Positions 8,832 to 17,904 of a stretch of 64,000 nt of DNA are shown piece after piece. Below the pieces are notes generated by a model. It had not been told where the DNA came from and did not search any database. It was given only the letters and a program-made list of their open reading frames with translations. Made by a program: the position numbers and the translations under genes. Source of the DNA: Paraburkholderia sabiae (lineage in GTDB: Bacteria; Pseudomonadota; Gammaproteobacteria; Burkholderiales; Burkholderiaceae); assembly GCF_030412785.1 (NCBI RefSeq), contig NZ_CP125296.1:1426001-1490000 (forward strand), given 5' to 3'. Within the stretch, counting starts at the first letter, position 1. Every line of letters begins with the position of its first letter.

Positions 8832-10154
8832 TCACACAGGAAGCTCAGCGCCCACGCTCGACGTGTGATGCTCGGGAATGGGTTTTTTGACCAGCAGCAG
8901 ATAGGCCATCGCGCCGACGAACGCAATACCCGCGGCCGTCAGCAGCGCGGGAACGAACGACGTCGCCTGCGCGATGAAGCCCGTCACGATCGGCGCGAGC
9001 GCACCGCCCAGAAATCCGCCGAAGTTCTGCATCGCGCCGAGCGATGCGATCCGGCTGGGCGGCGCGGCCGCCGTCGCCAGCGCCCATGATGCAGCGGACG
9101 CCGCATTCGCCAGAAAGATCACGACGGAGATGCAAGCGATCGCGATCGTATTGCTCTGCACGAGCGCAGCGGGAATCGTGAAGGCGACCATGCCGAGCAT
9201 CGCGATCACGACGGCATTGCGGCGGCTGACAACGGGCGAACTGCTGCGCTTCGTGATCAGATCGGAGAACCATCCTGCAAGCAACGCACCGACGAAGCCG
9301 CACAGGAATGGCACCGACGCGGCGACGCCCGTGCGCGCGAGGCTCATATGGCGCTCCATCGTCAGATAGCCGGGCAGCCACGTCAGATAGACCCAGTTCA
9401 GGTACACGGAACCGAAGAAGCCGATGAGCATGCCCCAGGTCGTGCCGTAAGAAAACAGCGCGCGCCATTCGGCGAACGTCAGCTTCGGCGCGGGGCCGGC
9501 TGCGGGTTCGGCATCGGCGTCGAGGTAGTCGCGCTCTTCGCGACTCAGCGTTTGCGCATTCGGATCGCGATACAGCGCGAACCACACGGCGGCGACCACG
9601 AGACCGAGCGCGCCCGTCACGACGAACGCCCAGCGCCAGTTGAATGAGACGATCAGCACCGACAGGCATAGCGGCGCGAGCGCGCTGCCGAGCGGCGATG
9701 CCGAGTTGAAGATGCCCGTCGGCGTGCCGCGCGACTTCAACGGAAACCAGTTGCTCACGACACGCGCCGCCGACGGAAACTGCGGCGCCTCGCCGATACC
9801 CAGCACGATCCGCGCAAGCACGAAGAAGCCGAACGTCGATACGAGGCCGCCCGCGATCTGCGCGAACGACCACACGATCAACCCCGCGCCCAGTAACCGG
9901 CGCGGCCCGATCCGGTCGACGAGGCCGCCCACGGGCAACTGGCACAGCGCATAGCTCCACGAGAAGGCGGATAGCAGCAGTCCCATCTGCCCCAGCGATA
10001 GACCGAGGTCTTCGCGGATCAACTGGTTCGCCACCGCGAGCGTGCCGCGGTCCAGATAATTGACGATACCGCTCACCATCAGCAGCGTAAGCGCGATGGT
10101 CTGCGCGCGTCGGATGCGCGGTGGCGCGCTCGGGCGTTCAGAGGTTGTGTCCAC
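8832..10154 (-). CDS. MFS transporter, anion:cation symporter (sugar-acid) family
   Basis: A 440-residue protein with 12 predicted membrane helices. The N-terminal signature SGIVNYLDRGTLAVANQLI and the motif GLVDRIGPRRLLGAG after helix 2 place it in the ACS family (GudP/ExuT/phthalate-type transporters). RIVLGIGEAPQFPSAARVVSNWFP, the conserved helix 4-5 segment, is present. It probably imports a hexuronate, aldonate or similar organic anion by proton symport. It lies between the PfkB kinase and the DHDPS-family lyase on the same strand, with 89- and 61-bp gaps, so it should supply their substrate. Confidence 0.88.
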   Translation of the reverse strand: MDTTSERPSAPPRIRRAQTIALTLLMVSGIVNYLDRGTLAVANQLIREDLGLSLGQMGLLLSAFSWSYALCQLPVGGLVDRIGPRRLLGAGLIVWSFAQIAGGLVSTFGFFVLARIVLGIGEAPQFPSAARVVSNWFPLKSRGTPTGIFNSASPLGSALAPLCLSVLIVSFNWRWAFVVTGALGLVVAAVWFALYRDPNAQTLSREERDYLDADAEPAAGPAPKLTFAEWRALFSYGTTWGMLIGFFGSVYLNWVYLTWLPGYLTMERHMSLARTGVAASVPFLCGFVGALLAGWFSDLITKRSSSPVVSRRNAVVIAMLGMVAFTIPAALVQSNTIAIACISVVIFLANAASAASWALATAAAPPSRIASLGAMQNFGGFLGGALAPIVTGFIAQATSFVPALLTAAGIAFVGAMAYLLLVKKPIPEHHTSSVGAELPV

Positions 10155-10243
10155 GTTTGCTGTCTCCGTCTGTTGTAGGAATGCTGTCGTTGTTCACTGC
10201 CTGCTGCGCTAGCTGATTTCAATGCGGAGCATCGAGAGCCGCA

Positions 10244-11182
10244 TCAAACCTCGCTGACGCTGTCTTCTTCCAGTTCCGCGCGAAACGGAATGGACGTCTG
10301 CGCACCCGCGCGCGTCACGCTCGCCGCAGCCGCGCGCTGACCGAAAGCAATCGACTGCTGCATCGATGCGCCGCGCGCGCGTTCGACTGCAAAACCACCG
10401 GCAAACGTGTCGCCCGCCGCCGTCGTATCGACGACGCGCACGGCGGGCGCTGCCATGTAGCCGCTGCCTTGCGCACCGGCCCAGATCGCGCCTTGTGCGC
10501 CCAGCGTGACGATCACGTTGCGCGCGCCCTTGCCGAGCAAGGCATCGGCGGCAAAGCGGGCGCACGGCACGCCGTTCACGTGGAGACCCGTCAGCAGCGC
10601 GGCTTCCGTTTCGTTGACGAGCAAATAGTCGATCTGCCGATACAACGTGTCGTGCAAGGGTTGTGCCGGCGCCGGATTGAGCAGGACAGGCGTGCCATTG
10701 CGCGCGGCGATGTCGATTGCGCGCGCGACGGTTGCGAGCGGGACTTCCAGCTGGCAGATCAGCATGTCGGCGCGCGCGATCAGGTCGGCAGCGGCATCGA
10801 CATGCGCCGTGCTCACGCAGGCATTCGCACCCGGCGCAACGACGATGCTGTTCGCGCCGTCGCGGCCCACCGTGATCGACGCGATGCCGCTCGGCTGGCC
10901 CGCGATCGTATGCACGTGAGCACCGTCGATGCGCTCGCGTTGTAACGCGTCGCGCAGCGACGCACCGAATGCATCGTCCCCGACACAGCCGACCATCGCG
11001 ACGTTTGCGCCAAGACGCGCGGCGGCGACAGCCTGGTTCGCGCCCTTGCCGCCGTTGACGGTCTCGAAGCGGTCGCCGAGCAGCGTCTCGCCTCGCGACG
11101 GCAAACGCGAAGCGTGGACCACGAGGTCCATATTGGCGCTTCCGACAACGACGATCAGGGGTGCAACGGTGGATGAACTCAT
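10244..11182 (-). CDS. rbsK: PfkB-family sugar kinase, ribokinase-like
   Basis: A 312-residue ribokinase-fold enzyme. The first signature, GGKGANQAVAAARLGA (about residues 34-49), and VGSANMDLV at the N-terminus are ribokinase hallmarks. The second signature DTTAAGDTFAGGF, with the catalytic aspartate in the GD, is near residue 250. NPAPAQPL and LLVNETEA are also ribokinase-like. It should phosphorylate a pentose or related sugar with ATP; the operon, which has an ACS transporter and a DHDPS-like lyase, suggests a less common substrate, so the symbol is tentative. Start ATG 11182 is chosen over an in-frame TTG at 11203; neither has a strong ribosome site. Two LacI-type operators precede it. 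Confidence 0.8.
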   Translation of the reverse strand: MSSSTVAPLIVVVGSANMDLVVHASRLPSRGETLLGDRFETVNGGKGANQAVAAARLGANVAMVGCVGDDAFGASLRDALQRERIDGAHVHTIAGQPSGIASITVGRDGANSIVVAPGANACVSTAHVDAAADLIARADMLICQLEVPLATVARAIDIAARNGTPVLLNPAPAQPLHDTLYRQIDYLLVNETEAALLTGLHVNGVPCARFAADALLGKGARNVIVTLGAQGAIWAGAQGSGYMAAPAVRVVDTTAAGDTFAGGFAVERARGASMQQSIAFGQRAAAASVTRAGAQTSIPFRAELEEDSVSEV

Positions 11183-11251
11183 GGTTGATGCGAGTGTTTT
11201 CAATTGACGGGCGAGACGGTCCGAAAGGCGGTCTTAGCCGAACCCGCCTCA

Positions 11252-11267
11252 ATGTTAGCGCTTACAT
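11252..11267. promoter_or_regulatory. LacI-type operator, copy 1
   Basis: ATGTTAGCGCTTACAT is a 16-bp near-perfect palindrome (only positions 5 and 12 break symmetry) with the central CG typical of LacI/GalR operators. It lies 70 bp before the kinase start. The identical sequence recurs at 11362. Confidence 0.8.
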
Positions 11268-11361
11268 TTCGGTAAAATATTCATGGGAACCCATGCTTCT
11301 GCCATGACATACGGAACGCCACGCCAGATTGATTTGCAATCTTGAGAAGCGCGGACACGTC

Positions 11362-11377
11362 ATGTTAGCGCTTACAT
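11362..11377. promoter_or_regulatory. LacI-type operator, copy 2
   Basis: An exact repeat of the 16-bp palindrome at 11252, centred 110 bp away. Two copies in one divergent region suggest cooperative or looped repression of the kinase operon and perhaps autoregulation of the LacI gene at 11572. Confidence 0.8.
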
Positions 11378-11571
11378 TTTCGACTGATTTGCGCGAGAAT
11401 TGCAAGCAAGATAATGTGGGCCGAGGGTAAACGCGCGCCCGCCTCGCGAGGACGACCAGCGCACCGTGCTGCAGCAGTGGCCTGAAGCAAGCCGAAGCGC
11501 ATATCGCCCTGTAAGATGGCGGCGGCACAAGACGCGCGCCCAACATTTCGCACACGACAGACACCACGACC

Positions 11572-12651
11572 ATGAGCAGTTCGCACGAGTCCGCGACACC
11601 CGATACGCCCGCCGTGCGCACCCGCCGCAACAGCGGGCGTGCCGTTCTCGGCGACGTGGCGCGGCTCGCGGGTGTGTCGACAGCTACGGTATCGCGGGTC
11701 TACAACGAGCCGGACAGGGTCTCGCCAGGCGTGCGTGAACGCGTGCTGCAGGCGGCGACCACGCTCAACTGGATTCCGAACGCAGCGGGCCGCGCGCTCG
11801 CATCGACGCGCACGCACATCGCCGGCGCAATCATTCCGACACTCGACGATCAGGTATTCGCGTCGCAAGTCGCTGGCATGCAGGCGGTATTTGCCAGCCG
11901 TGGCATCACGCTATTTCTCGGCTGCTCGAACTACGATCCGGCGCAGGCGTTGACCCAGGTGCAGGCGATGCTGGCGCGTGGCGTCGAAGTGATTGCGATC
12001 GTCGGCGAAGCGCATCCGCCTGAACTTTTCGACGCGCTCAGACAGACGCGCGTACCCTATGTGATTACCTATGCGTATCGCGAAGGCAGTCCGCATCACT
12101 GCATCGGCTTCGACAATCGCGCGGCGTATGTCGAGATCGCCGAGCACCTGATCGAACTGGGGCATCGCTCGTTTGCCGCCGTCATTCAACCCGCGCGCGA
12201 CAACGATCGCGTCCAGGCACGTGTGACAGGTATCCGGGAAGCGTTGGCGCGGCATGGCATCGCGGTGCGCCCGTCGCATATGCATGAAGGGCCGGCGACC
12301 ATTGCATTCGGGCGCGAAAGCTTGCGTGCGATCTGGCAGGGCTCGGATAAGCGCCCTACTGCGATTATTTGCGGCAACGATCAACTCGCGATTGGCGTGC
12401 TTCTGGAAGCTGCGGAGTTGGGAATCAAGGTGCCGCAGCAACTGTCCGTAACAGGTTTCGATGATGTCGCCATCGCACAGCAGATCCATCCGTCGCTCAC
12501 TACAGTGCGCGTCGACACGGCGGAAATCGGTCGACGCGCGGCGCAGTATCTGCTCGATGTGCTCGATGGGAAGAACAACACGGAGTCGGGCGTCGTGCAA
12601 CCCGTGCTGATGGCCAGGGAATCGACCGCGAGCGTCCCGCTTTCCGGGTGA
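11572..12651 (+). CDS. LacI/GalR-family regulator of the divergent sugar operon
   Basis: A 359-residue protein. After a 24-residue lead, LGDVARLAGVSTATVSRVYN and EPDRVSPGVRERVLQA form the LacI helix-turn-helix and hinge helix. From about residue 80 a type 1 periplasmic-binding-like ligand domain follows: IAGAIIPTLDDQVFASQVAG, VIAIVGEAHP, AIICGNDQLAIGVL, GFDDVAIAQQIHPSLTTVRVD. This is a full-length GntR/GalR-like repressor. It is divergent from the kinase-MFS-lyase operon, and two identical palindromes in between are its probable sites. The effector is presumably the transported sugar or a phosphorylated product. Confidence 0.92.
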   Translation: MSSSHESATPDTPAVRTRRNSGRAVLGDVARLAGVSTATVSRVYNEPDRVSPGVRERVLQAATTLNWIPNAAGRALASTRTHIAGAIIPTLDDQVFASQVAGMQAVFASRGITLFLGCSNYDPAQALTQVQAMLARGVEVIAIVGEAHPPELFDALRQTRVPYVITYAYREGSPHHCIGFDNRAAYVEIAEHLIELGHRSFAAVIQPARDNDRVQARVTGIREALARHGIAVRPSHMHEGPATIAFGRESLRAIWQGSDKRPTAIICGNDQLAIGVLLEAAELGIKVPQQLSVTGFDDVAIAQQIHPSLTTVRVDTAEIGRRAAQYLLDVLDGKNNTESGVVQPVLMARESTASVPLSG

Positions 12652-12672
12652 CCGGCTTCGCCCTAACGCGCA

Positions 12673-13818
12673 TTACATCCGCATCACATCCATCACCGTC
12701 TTCTTCTTGTCCTTGAACTGATAGATGGTGATAGCCGCATCCTTCAGGTCGCCGTGTGGATCGAATGCGATCCGGCCGATGACGCCGTCATACTGCGTGA
12801 CGGGCATCGCGGCAAGAATCTTCGCGCGCTCCGTCGAATCAGCGCGCTTCATGGCTTCGTAAATCACGTACACGGCATCGTAGGCAAACGGCGCATAGGC
12901 ATCGATCGGCACCTTGTAGCGCGCCGTGTAGCGACGGTCGAACTCCTGCCCCTTCGGCATCTTCGACAGCGCGAGGCCTGCTTCCGAGCACACCACGTTG
13001 CCGATCGCGTCGCCCGCGAGGCTCACCATCTTCTCCGTGCATGCACCGTCGCCGCCAAGCACGCTCGCCGTCATGCCGAGATTCGCCGCCTGCTTCACCA
13101 GCGGCCCGGCCGTCGCATCGGAGCCGCCATACATGATCACGTCGGGCCGCATGCCCTTGATCTTCGTGAGAATCGCGCGGAAGTCGGTTGCCTTGTCGTT
13201 GGTCGCTTCGCGCGTGACGATCGTGCCGCCGTTGGCCTTCGCCGCTTTCGTGAACTCATCGGCAAGGCCTTGCCCGTAGGCCGTCGAATCGTCGATCACG
13301 GCAATTCGCTTCGCGTGCAAAGAATTGAGCGCATAGCGCGCGAGCGCGGGCCCTTGCAGTGCATCCGTCGCCACGACGCGGAACGTCGTCTTGTAGCCCT
13401 GCTGCGTATAGGCGGGGTTCGTCGAGCCTTGAGAAATCTGCACGACCTGTGCCTCGTTATAGATACGTGAAGCGGGAATCGATACGCCCGAATTGATATC
13501 GCCGACCACGGCCACCACGCCCTCGTCGACAAGTTTCTGTGCGACCTGGGTGCCTGTGCGCGGATCGGCTGCATCGTCCTGCGAATCCAGTTGCAGACGC
13601 ACGGGCTTGCCGCCGATCACAGGATGCTGACTGTTGATCTCGTCGATTGCGAGGCGCGCAGCGTTTTCGCTGTCCTTGCCCATGTTCGCGAGTTGTCCCG
13701 TGAGCGGCGCGGCGTGACCGATCAGCACGACGGCGGGCGTGGCATCGGCGGCGTGTGCGGATGCCTGCATGACGGCCAGCGCGACGACACCGGCCAGATA
13801 GCGAGAGTTTTGATTCAC
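12673..13818 (-). CDS. Branched-chain-amino-acid-type ABC substrate-binding protein
   Basis: A 381-residue exported protein of the LivJ/LivK (Peripla_BP_6) family. The GTG start at 13818 has GAGG six bases upstream and begins VNQNSRYLAGVVALAVMQAS with cleavage after AHA; longer in-frame starts would bury this signal peptide. Mature features are VVLIGHAAPLTGQLANMGKD, NAARLAIDEIN, VVGDINSGVSIPASRIYNEA, RVVATDALQGPALARY, IAVIDDSTAYGQGLADEF and PDVIMYGGSDATAG. No permease or ATPase is adjacent. The downstream face is the LacI gene (convergent), and the amidase lies 130 bp upstream on the same strand. It may bind an amide or ureide for that cluster, but Leu/Ile/Val cannot be excluded. Confidence 0.85.
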   Translation of the reverse strand: MNQNSRYLAGVVALAVMQASAHAADATPAVVLIGHAAPLTGQLANMGKDSENAARLAIDEINSQHPVIGGKPVRLQLDSQDDAADPRTGTQVAQKLVDEGVVAVVGDINSGVSIPASRIYNEAQVVQISQGSTNPAYTQQGYKTTFRVVATDALQGPALARYALNSLHAKRIAVIDDSTAYGQGLADEFTKAAKANGGTIVTREATNDKATDFRAILTKIKGMRPDVIMYGGSDATAGPLVKQAANLGMTASVLGGDGACTEKMVSLAGDAIGNVVCSEAGLALSKMPKGQEFDRRYTARYKVPIDAYAPFAYDAVYVIYEAMKRADSTERAKILAAMPVTQYDGVIGRIAFDPHGDLKDAAITIYQFKDKKKTVMDVMRM

Positions 13819-13947
13819 GGGCTGCCTCACATCGGTTATGAAGTTGAATGAGCGCGCTCTGGATTTTGATCGCGCCTGAAATCCAGTATTCGTTCGCCGT
13901 AATTGCGCGTCCAACGAGAAATTCTTTTTGCCGGCGATAAACAAACG

Positions 13948-15303
13948 TTATGCCGTCGCGACGTCCGTGCTTTCACGCAGCAGCGCTTCAACGCTGCGAC
14001 CGATCGCAAGAATCGATGCATCGGCGAGCGCCGGGCCGCATATCGACAGACCCACGGGCAGCTCGCCTTCGCGATGACATGGCAACGTCAACGCACAACC
14101 GTCCATGAAGTTCACGACAACCGGATTGCGCAGCACCTTTGCGTTGATCGCGAAGAACCCGTCGTCGTCGCTTTCTACTTGTGCGATGGCAGGCGGCACG
14201 ACTGCGACGGTCGGCATCAGCCAGGCATCGAAGCGCGCGAGCCTCGTCCGCGCATCGCGCACGAAGCGTTCGCGAGCGGCAAGCAGGTCGATATAGTCGG
14301 CGGCGCTGCGCCCTTCCCCCGCCCGCAAACGCTTCAGCACGCGCGGGTCGTACGCGTCGGCATCGCGCGCGACGTGCGCGCGATGCTGCGCCCACGCCTG
14401 CGCAGCCGTGATGCCTGCGAGCGGATAACGTCCCGTCACTTCATGCAATTCGGGAAACGCAAAACGCTCGACCGACGCGCCCGCGCGCCGCAACATGCCG
14501 ATCGCGCGGTTGAACGCGGTACTCACGGTTTCGTCGAGATCGTCGGCGACGTAATCCGATGTGACGCCCAGGCGAAGTCCTGCCAGCGCGCGTGACGACG
14601 TATCCAGCGCTTGCCCGGACACGATGCCGTCGATCAGCGCACAACAGTCGACGCTGCACGCGATCGGTCCGACTGAATCGAAGGATGATGAGAGCGGCAC
14701 GGTGCCTTCGAGCGGCACGCGGCGCGCGGTCGGCTTGAATCCAACCAGGCCGCAGAACGCAGCGGGAATGCGGATTGAGCCGCCCGTGTCGGTGCCCAGC
14801 GCGGCAGCCACATGGCCGAGCGCGACCGACACGGCCGCGCCAGAACTCGAACCGCCTGCGAGACGCAGCGCATCAACGGGATTCAGCGGCGTGCCGTAGT
14901 GCGGATTCAGCCCGAGCCCGGAAAACGCGAACTCGCTCATGTTGGTGCGACCGACGAACACGGCACCCGCTTCGCGCAGACGCGCCACGGCAGCCGCATC
15001 GCGTACGGCGGGCGCGGCGTCGCGCAGTATTCGCGAGCCGGCTGTCGTCACCTGCCCTTTGATGTCGAACAGATCCTTCACCGAAACAGGCACGCCCGCC
15101 AACGCCGAAGGCACGTAGCCGCGCTCGCGAAAGGCGTCGCTGGCGTCCGCCGCTTCGCGCGCCGCCAGCCGGTCAATATGTGTGTAGGTCGCGCCGCCGC
15201 GCGCAAGGTCGGCGTCGATGGCCGCAAGGCTTGCGTCGAGCAGTTCGCCCGCCGACAGGCCTTTTGTCGCGAGCGACTTTCCAGATTCACGAATGGTGCG
15301 CAT
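13948..15303 (-). CDS. Amidase-signature hydrolase
   Basis: A 451-residue amidase-signature enzyme. The catalytic triad can be placed: Lys76 in VPVSVKDLFD, the cis-serine in GGSSSGAAVS (about 152), and the nucleophile Ser176 in GTDTGGSIRIP. NMSEFAFSGLGLNPHYGTP is the usual segment between them. Such enzymes hydrolyse carbon-nitrogen bonds in amides, ureides or allophanate. Start ATG 15303 has GGAG at good spacing inside the end of the upstream gene; a longer frame from 15339 overlaps that gene by more. It follows the DUF2848 gene by 5 bp, so the two are co-transcribed. The substrate is unknown. Confidence 0.85.
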   Translation of the reverse strand: MRTIRESGKSLATKGLSAGELLDASLAAIDADLARGGATYTHIDRLAAREAADASDAFRERGYVPSALAGVPVSVKDLFDIKGQVTTAGSRILRDAAPAVRDAAAVARLREAGAVFVGRTNMSEFAFSGLGLNPHYGTPLNPVDALRLAGGSSSGAAVSVALGHVAAALGTDTGGSIRIPAAFCGLVGFKPTARRVPLEGTVPLSSSFDSVGPIACSVDCCALIDGIVSGQALDTSSRALAGLRLGVTSDYVADDLDETVSTAFNRAIGMLRRAGASVERFAFPELHEVTGRYPLAGITAAQAWAQHRAHVARDADAYDPRVLKRLRAGEGRSAADYIDLLAARERFVRDARTRLARFDAWLMPTVAVVPPAIAQVESDDDGFFAINAKVLRNPVVVNFMDGCALTLPCHREGELPVGLSICGPALADASILAIGRSVEALLRESTDVATA

Positions 15304-15308
15304 CGCCG

Positions 15309-15992
15309 TCACTCCATATGCGCAAGCGCATCGACACAATAGCGATGCCGCAAGCTGCGTCCGAGGACGGGATCATGCAGTTCCAGTTCGTACGCGTTCG
15401 CGGGCGTCAGTGCGCCTAGCACCGCCTGCGTGCCGCAGAAAAGCACCGTCTCGGGAATCATCGACGTCGAACCGAACGCGCGGCAGATCAGCGGCTCGGG
15501 ATGCATCAGCCGCGCAAGCGTGCCTTCCTGATAGCGGATGCGCTCGCCGCTCGCATCGATACGCCAGCTGCGCGCAATCAGCGCATCCCAATGCGCGACA
15601 ACGTCCGCATAGCGCCAGAGCGTCTTGCCGATCGGCTTCGCGCACATCTGCTTCGACACGGCGACGTCGTAGCCTTCGACCTTGCGGTCGGTGTGATCCG
15701 AACCGATGCCGACCAGCAAACCGTCCGCTTCCGTCTGCAGCAGCACGACTTCCACTTCGCCCGACGAATGCTCGCCGATCACTTCGATCCTGTCTGACGT
15801 CGTCAGCAAGGCGGGCGCGACTTCATAAAAGCACGGCACGCTCGACGGCCTGCGCACGCCGATCGCTTCCAGTTCGCGAATATGATGCTCGACCTCGGAG
15901 GAGTCGCGTCCCGCCCAGCCCGCAATCACGAGACGGCTCGCGCTGATTTCTACCGGCAACCCGCCCTCTACTTCGCATGACACTTTCTTCAT
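15309..15992 (-). CDS. DUF2848-family protein
   Basis: A 227-residue cytosolic protein recognisable as DUF2848: LVIAGWAGRDSSEVEHHIRE near the start, VPCFYEVAP, GVGSDHTDR-like GIGSDHTDRKVEGYDVAVSK, and a C-terminal MIPETVLFCGT and ELELHDPVLGRSL. Members have a fumarylacetoacetate-hydrolase-like C-terminal part, but no activity is established to my knowledge. Start ATG 15992 lies a few bases after GAGGGAT; an upstream in-frame start at 16031 adds 13 residues of no family character. First gene of an operon with the amidase, divergent from a LysR gene, which argues for a role in amide or ureide catabolism. Confidence 0.8.
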   Translation of the reverse strand: MKKVSCEVEGGLPVEISASRLVIAGWAGRDSSEVEHHIRELEAIGVRRPSSVPCFYEVAPALLTTSDRIEVIGEHSSGEVEVVLLQTEADGLLVGIGSDHTDRKVEGYDVAVSKQMCAKPIGKTLWRYADVVAHWDALIARSWRIDASGERIRYQEGTLARLMHPEPLICRAFGSTSMIPETVLFCGTQAVLGALTPANAYELELHDPVLGRSLRHRYCVDALAHME

Positions 15993-16178
15993 TGCAGCAT
16001 CCCTCTGTTTTGACAAGGTGCGCCCTTTCACCGGCGGGCATCCGTTGCAAAGTTTTGGCGCGCGCCGCAGGCGTGTCCAACAAATTAAAGTTGTCGCCCG
16101 GCTGAAAATTTTCTTGTCACCTGCTGCAGGACGCAGCGCTACACTGAGCCATTCGTGCTTGCCTCGACAGGGTTATGA

Positions 16179-17123
16179 ATGAATCTGCGCTTTCTGGAAA
16201 CGTTTGTCTGGCTGGCGCGGCTGCGCAGTTTCCGGCTCACGGCCGAACGCCTGCATGCGACCCAGGCAGCCATTTCGAGCCGCATTTCTGCGCTCGAACA
16301 GGAACTCGGCGTACGGCTATTCGAGCGCGGCCCGAAGGAAGCGACGCTCACGCAGGACGGCACAAAGGCGCTGCCGTTCGCTGAACAGATGCTGAAGGTG
16401 AATCAGGCGATGCTCGCGAGCGTCGGCGATCGCTCGAAGGTGTCGGGTTTACTGCGACTCGGTGCGATCGAGTCGATCGTGCATACGTGGTTGCCCGATC
16501 TGCTCAAGCGCATCCGCGACGAGTATCCGAACCTCGTGATCGAGTTGACGAGCGATACGTCCGCGAATCTGTCCGCGCAACTTGCGAACGGTCATATCGA
16601 CGTATCGTTTCAGACGACGAGCGTCGCGGGCGCGGATATGACGAACGTGCCGCTCGGGAGTTTGCCCATGCGCTGGATGGCGAGCCCCGCGCTCAATCTG
16701 TCCGCGCAGGCGCTGACCGAGACGGAACTCTCGGCGTATCCCGTCATCAGCTTCGCGCGCCATTCGCCACCGCATGAATTTCTCGCTGGCCTGTTCGCAG
16801 CCAGCGGCGACGTGCAGGTGCAGATCAACTGTCTTTCGTCTGTGGCGGCAATTATCCGGCTGGTCGTCGACGGATTTGGCATCGCCGTGTTGCCGCCCGC
16901 GTTCGTCATGCGCGAACTCGAAGCCGGCCAGTTGCAACTGCTGCAGGTCACGCATCGTGTGCCTGCATTGCCGCTCGTCGCTGCCTACCGGCGCACGCCT
17001 GACAGTCTGCTCGCCGAGTCGATTACGCGGCTCGCGTTGAACGTCGTGCTCGATTTCAGCCTGAAACACGGGCCCGAATTCGCGTTGTTCCCGCCATCGG
17101 ACGACGTCATCGCAAATGCCTGA
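16179..17123 (+). CDS. LysR-family regulator of the amidase cluster
   Basis: A 314-residue LysR protein. The N-terminal winged helix reads LRFLETFVWLARLRSFRLTA, with ATQAAISSRISALEQELGVR and LFERGPKEATLTQDG. The effector domain starts near residue 90 (LLRLGAIESIVHTWLPDLL). It diverges from the DUF2848-amidase operon (186-bp gap) and overlaps the start of the AllA-like gene, so it probably activates both in response to the amide substrate or a product. The ATG at 16179 gives the standard N-terminus. Confidence 0.92.
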   Translation: MNLRFLETFVWLARLRSFRLTAERLHATQAAISSRISALEQELGVRLFERGPKEATLTQDGTKALPFAEQMLKVNQAMLASVGDRSKVSGLLRLGAIESIVHTWLPDLLKRIRDEYPNLVIELTSDTSANLSAQLANGHIDVSFQTTSVAGADMTNVPLGSLPMRWMASPALNLSAQALTETELSAYPVISFARHSPPHEFLAGLFAASGDVQVQINCLSSVAAIIRLVVDGFGIAVLPPAFVMRELEAGQLQLLQVTHRVPALPLVAAYRRTPDSLLAESITRLALNVVLDFSLKHGPEFALFPPSDDVIANA

Positions 17124-17715
17124 CCGATCCACTCATCGATACGAGTACGCTGACATGCTGACCGCTCTTTCCATCCCCGTCGAACCGCTCGAAGCACATC
17201 GCTGTGAACCCTATGGCTGGATGCTGGGTAAGCCCGTGCGTATGGATGGCGACGCGCCCGCGTTTGTCAGTCCGGCATCGGATTTCTGGCGCGAACATCT
17301 GTTCGACACGGGCACCGCGGGGGAAACCGAGATGTTGTGGGTTGTGTACCGCAATCGCAACGCGGAAATCGCCTCGCTCGAATTGCATCGTTTGACGCAG
17401 CAGGCGATTGTGCCGTTGACCGCGCCTGTCTTGCATATCGTCGCGACTTCGCTGGAAGACGGCGAACCCGACCTTGCTTCGCTGCGTGCGTTCGAGATCC
17501 CCGTTGGCAAAGGCCTTTGCATGCGTCCGAACATCTGGCATGCAACGCGTGTCGCGAATGCCGAGTCGACCTGCCTGATGCTGACTCGCCCTTCCACGAC
17601 TTACGATCTCGTGGTTCATCTCAACACAGGCGCACCCGCCTGCGAAAGTGCGATCCGGCCGATCGAGACTCGCGTGCTAGACGCAGGCTCTGATTCCGGA
17701 ATGTACCAATCCTGA
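17116..17715 (+). CDS. Ureidoglycolate lyase-like (AllA family) protein
   Basis: A protein of up to 199 residues that resembles the cupin-like AllA family: LEAHRCEPYGWMLGKP at the start, then EMLWVVYRNRNAEIASLELH, LTAPVLHIVATS, and FEIPVGKGLCMRPNIWHATR, where the GxxxxWH element is typical. AllA splits ureidoglycolate into glyoxylate and urea in allantoin use; with an amidase next door a ureide or related pathway is plausible. The ATG at 17116 overlaps the LysR stop by 8 bases; an alternative ATG at 17155 (186 residues) begins closer to where homologues start. Function in this cluster is inferred. Confidence 0.7.
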   Translation: MPDRSTHRYEYADMLTALSIPVEPLEAHRCEPYGWMLGKPVRMDGDAPAFVSPASDFWREHLFDTGTAGETEMLWVVYRNRNAEIASLELHRLTQQAIVPLTAPVLHIVATSLEDGEPDLASLRAFEIPVGKGLCMRPNIWHATRVANAESTCLMLTRPSTTYDLVVHLNTGAPACESAIRPIETRVLDAGSDSGMYQS

Positions 17716-17904
17716 ACGCCTCAAAGCCACGTCCGACCGTCGAGCGACCAACTTTGCCGGTATAACCTCCCGCCAGGAACGGAGATTCGCTCGAACTTTG
17801 CCAAACTCAGCGGCGGATAGCAGCGATGGAATAGATCACGCCGCCTGGCTGTTCTGGTAAAGCGAACCACAGAGACGTCGCCCACTTGCGTCGCCCCAAC
17901 CAGG

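Larger units (their letters stand above)
11183..11571. other. Divergent promoter region between the kinase operon and its LacI regulator
   Basis: 389 bp without a credible gene. It carries the two identical LacI-type operators listed separately and must hold the promoters for both directions. No other element was recognised. Confidence 0.5.

Noticed and set aside
10209..11252. 347-codon alternative frame over the kinase gene
   Set aside because: Very rich in arginine and alanine, no motif, and the ribokinase frame explains the same DNA.
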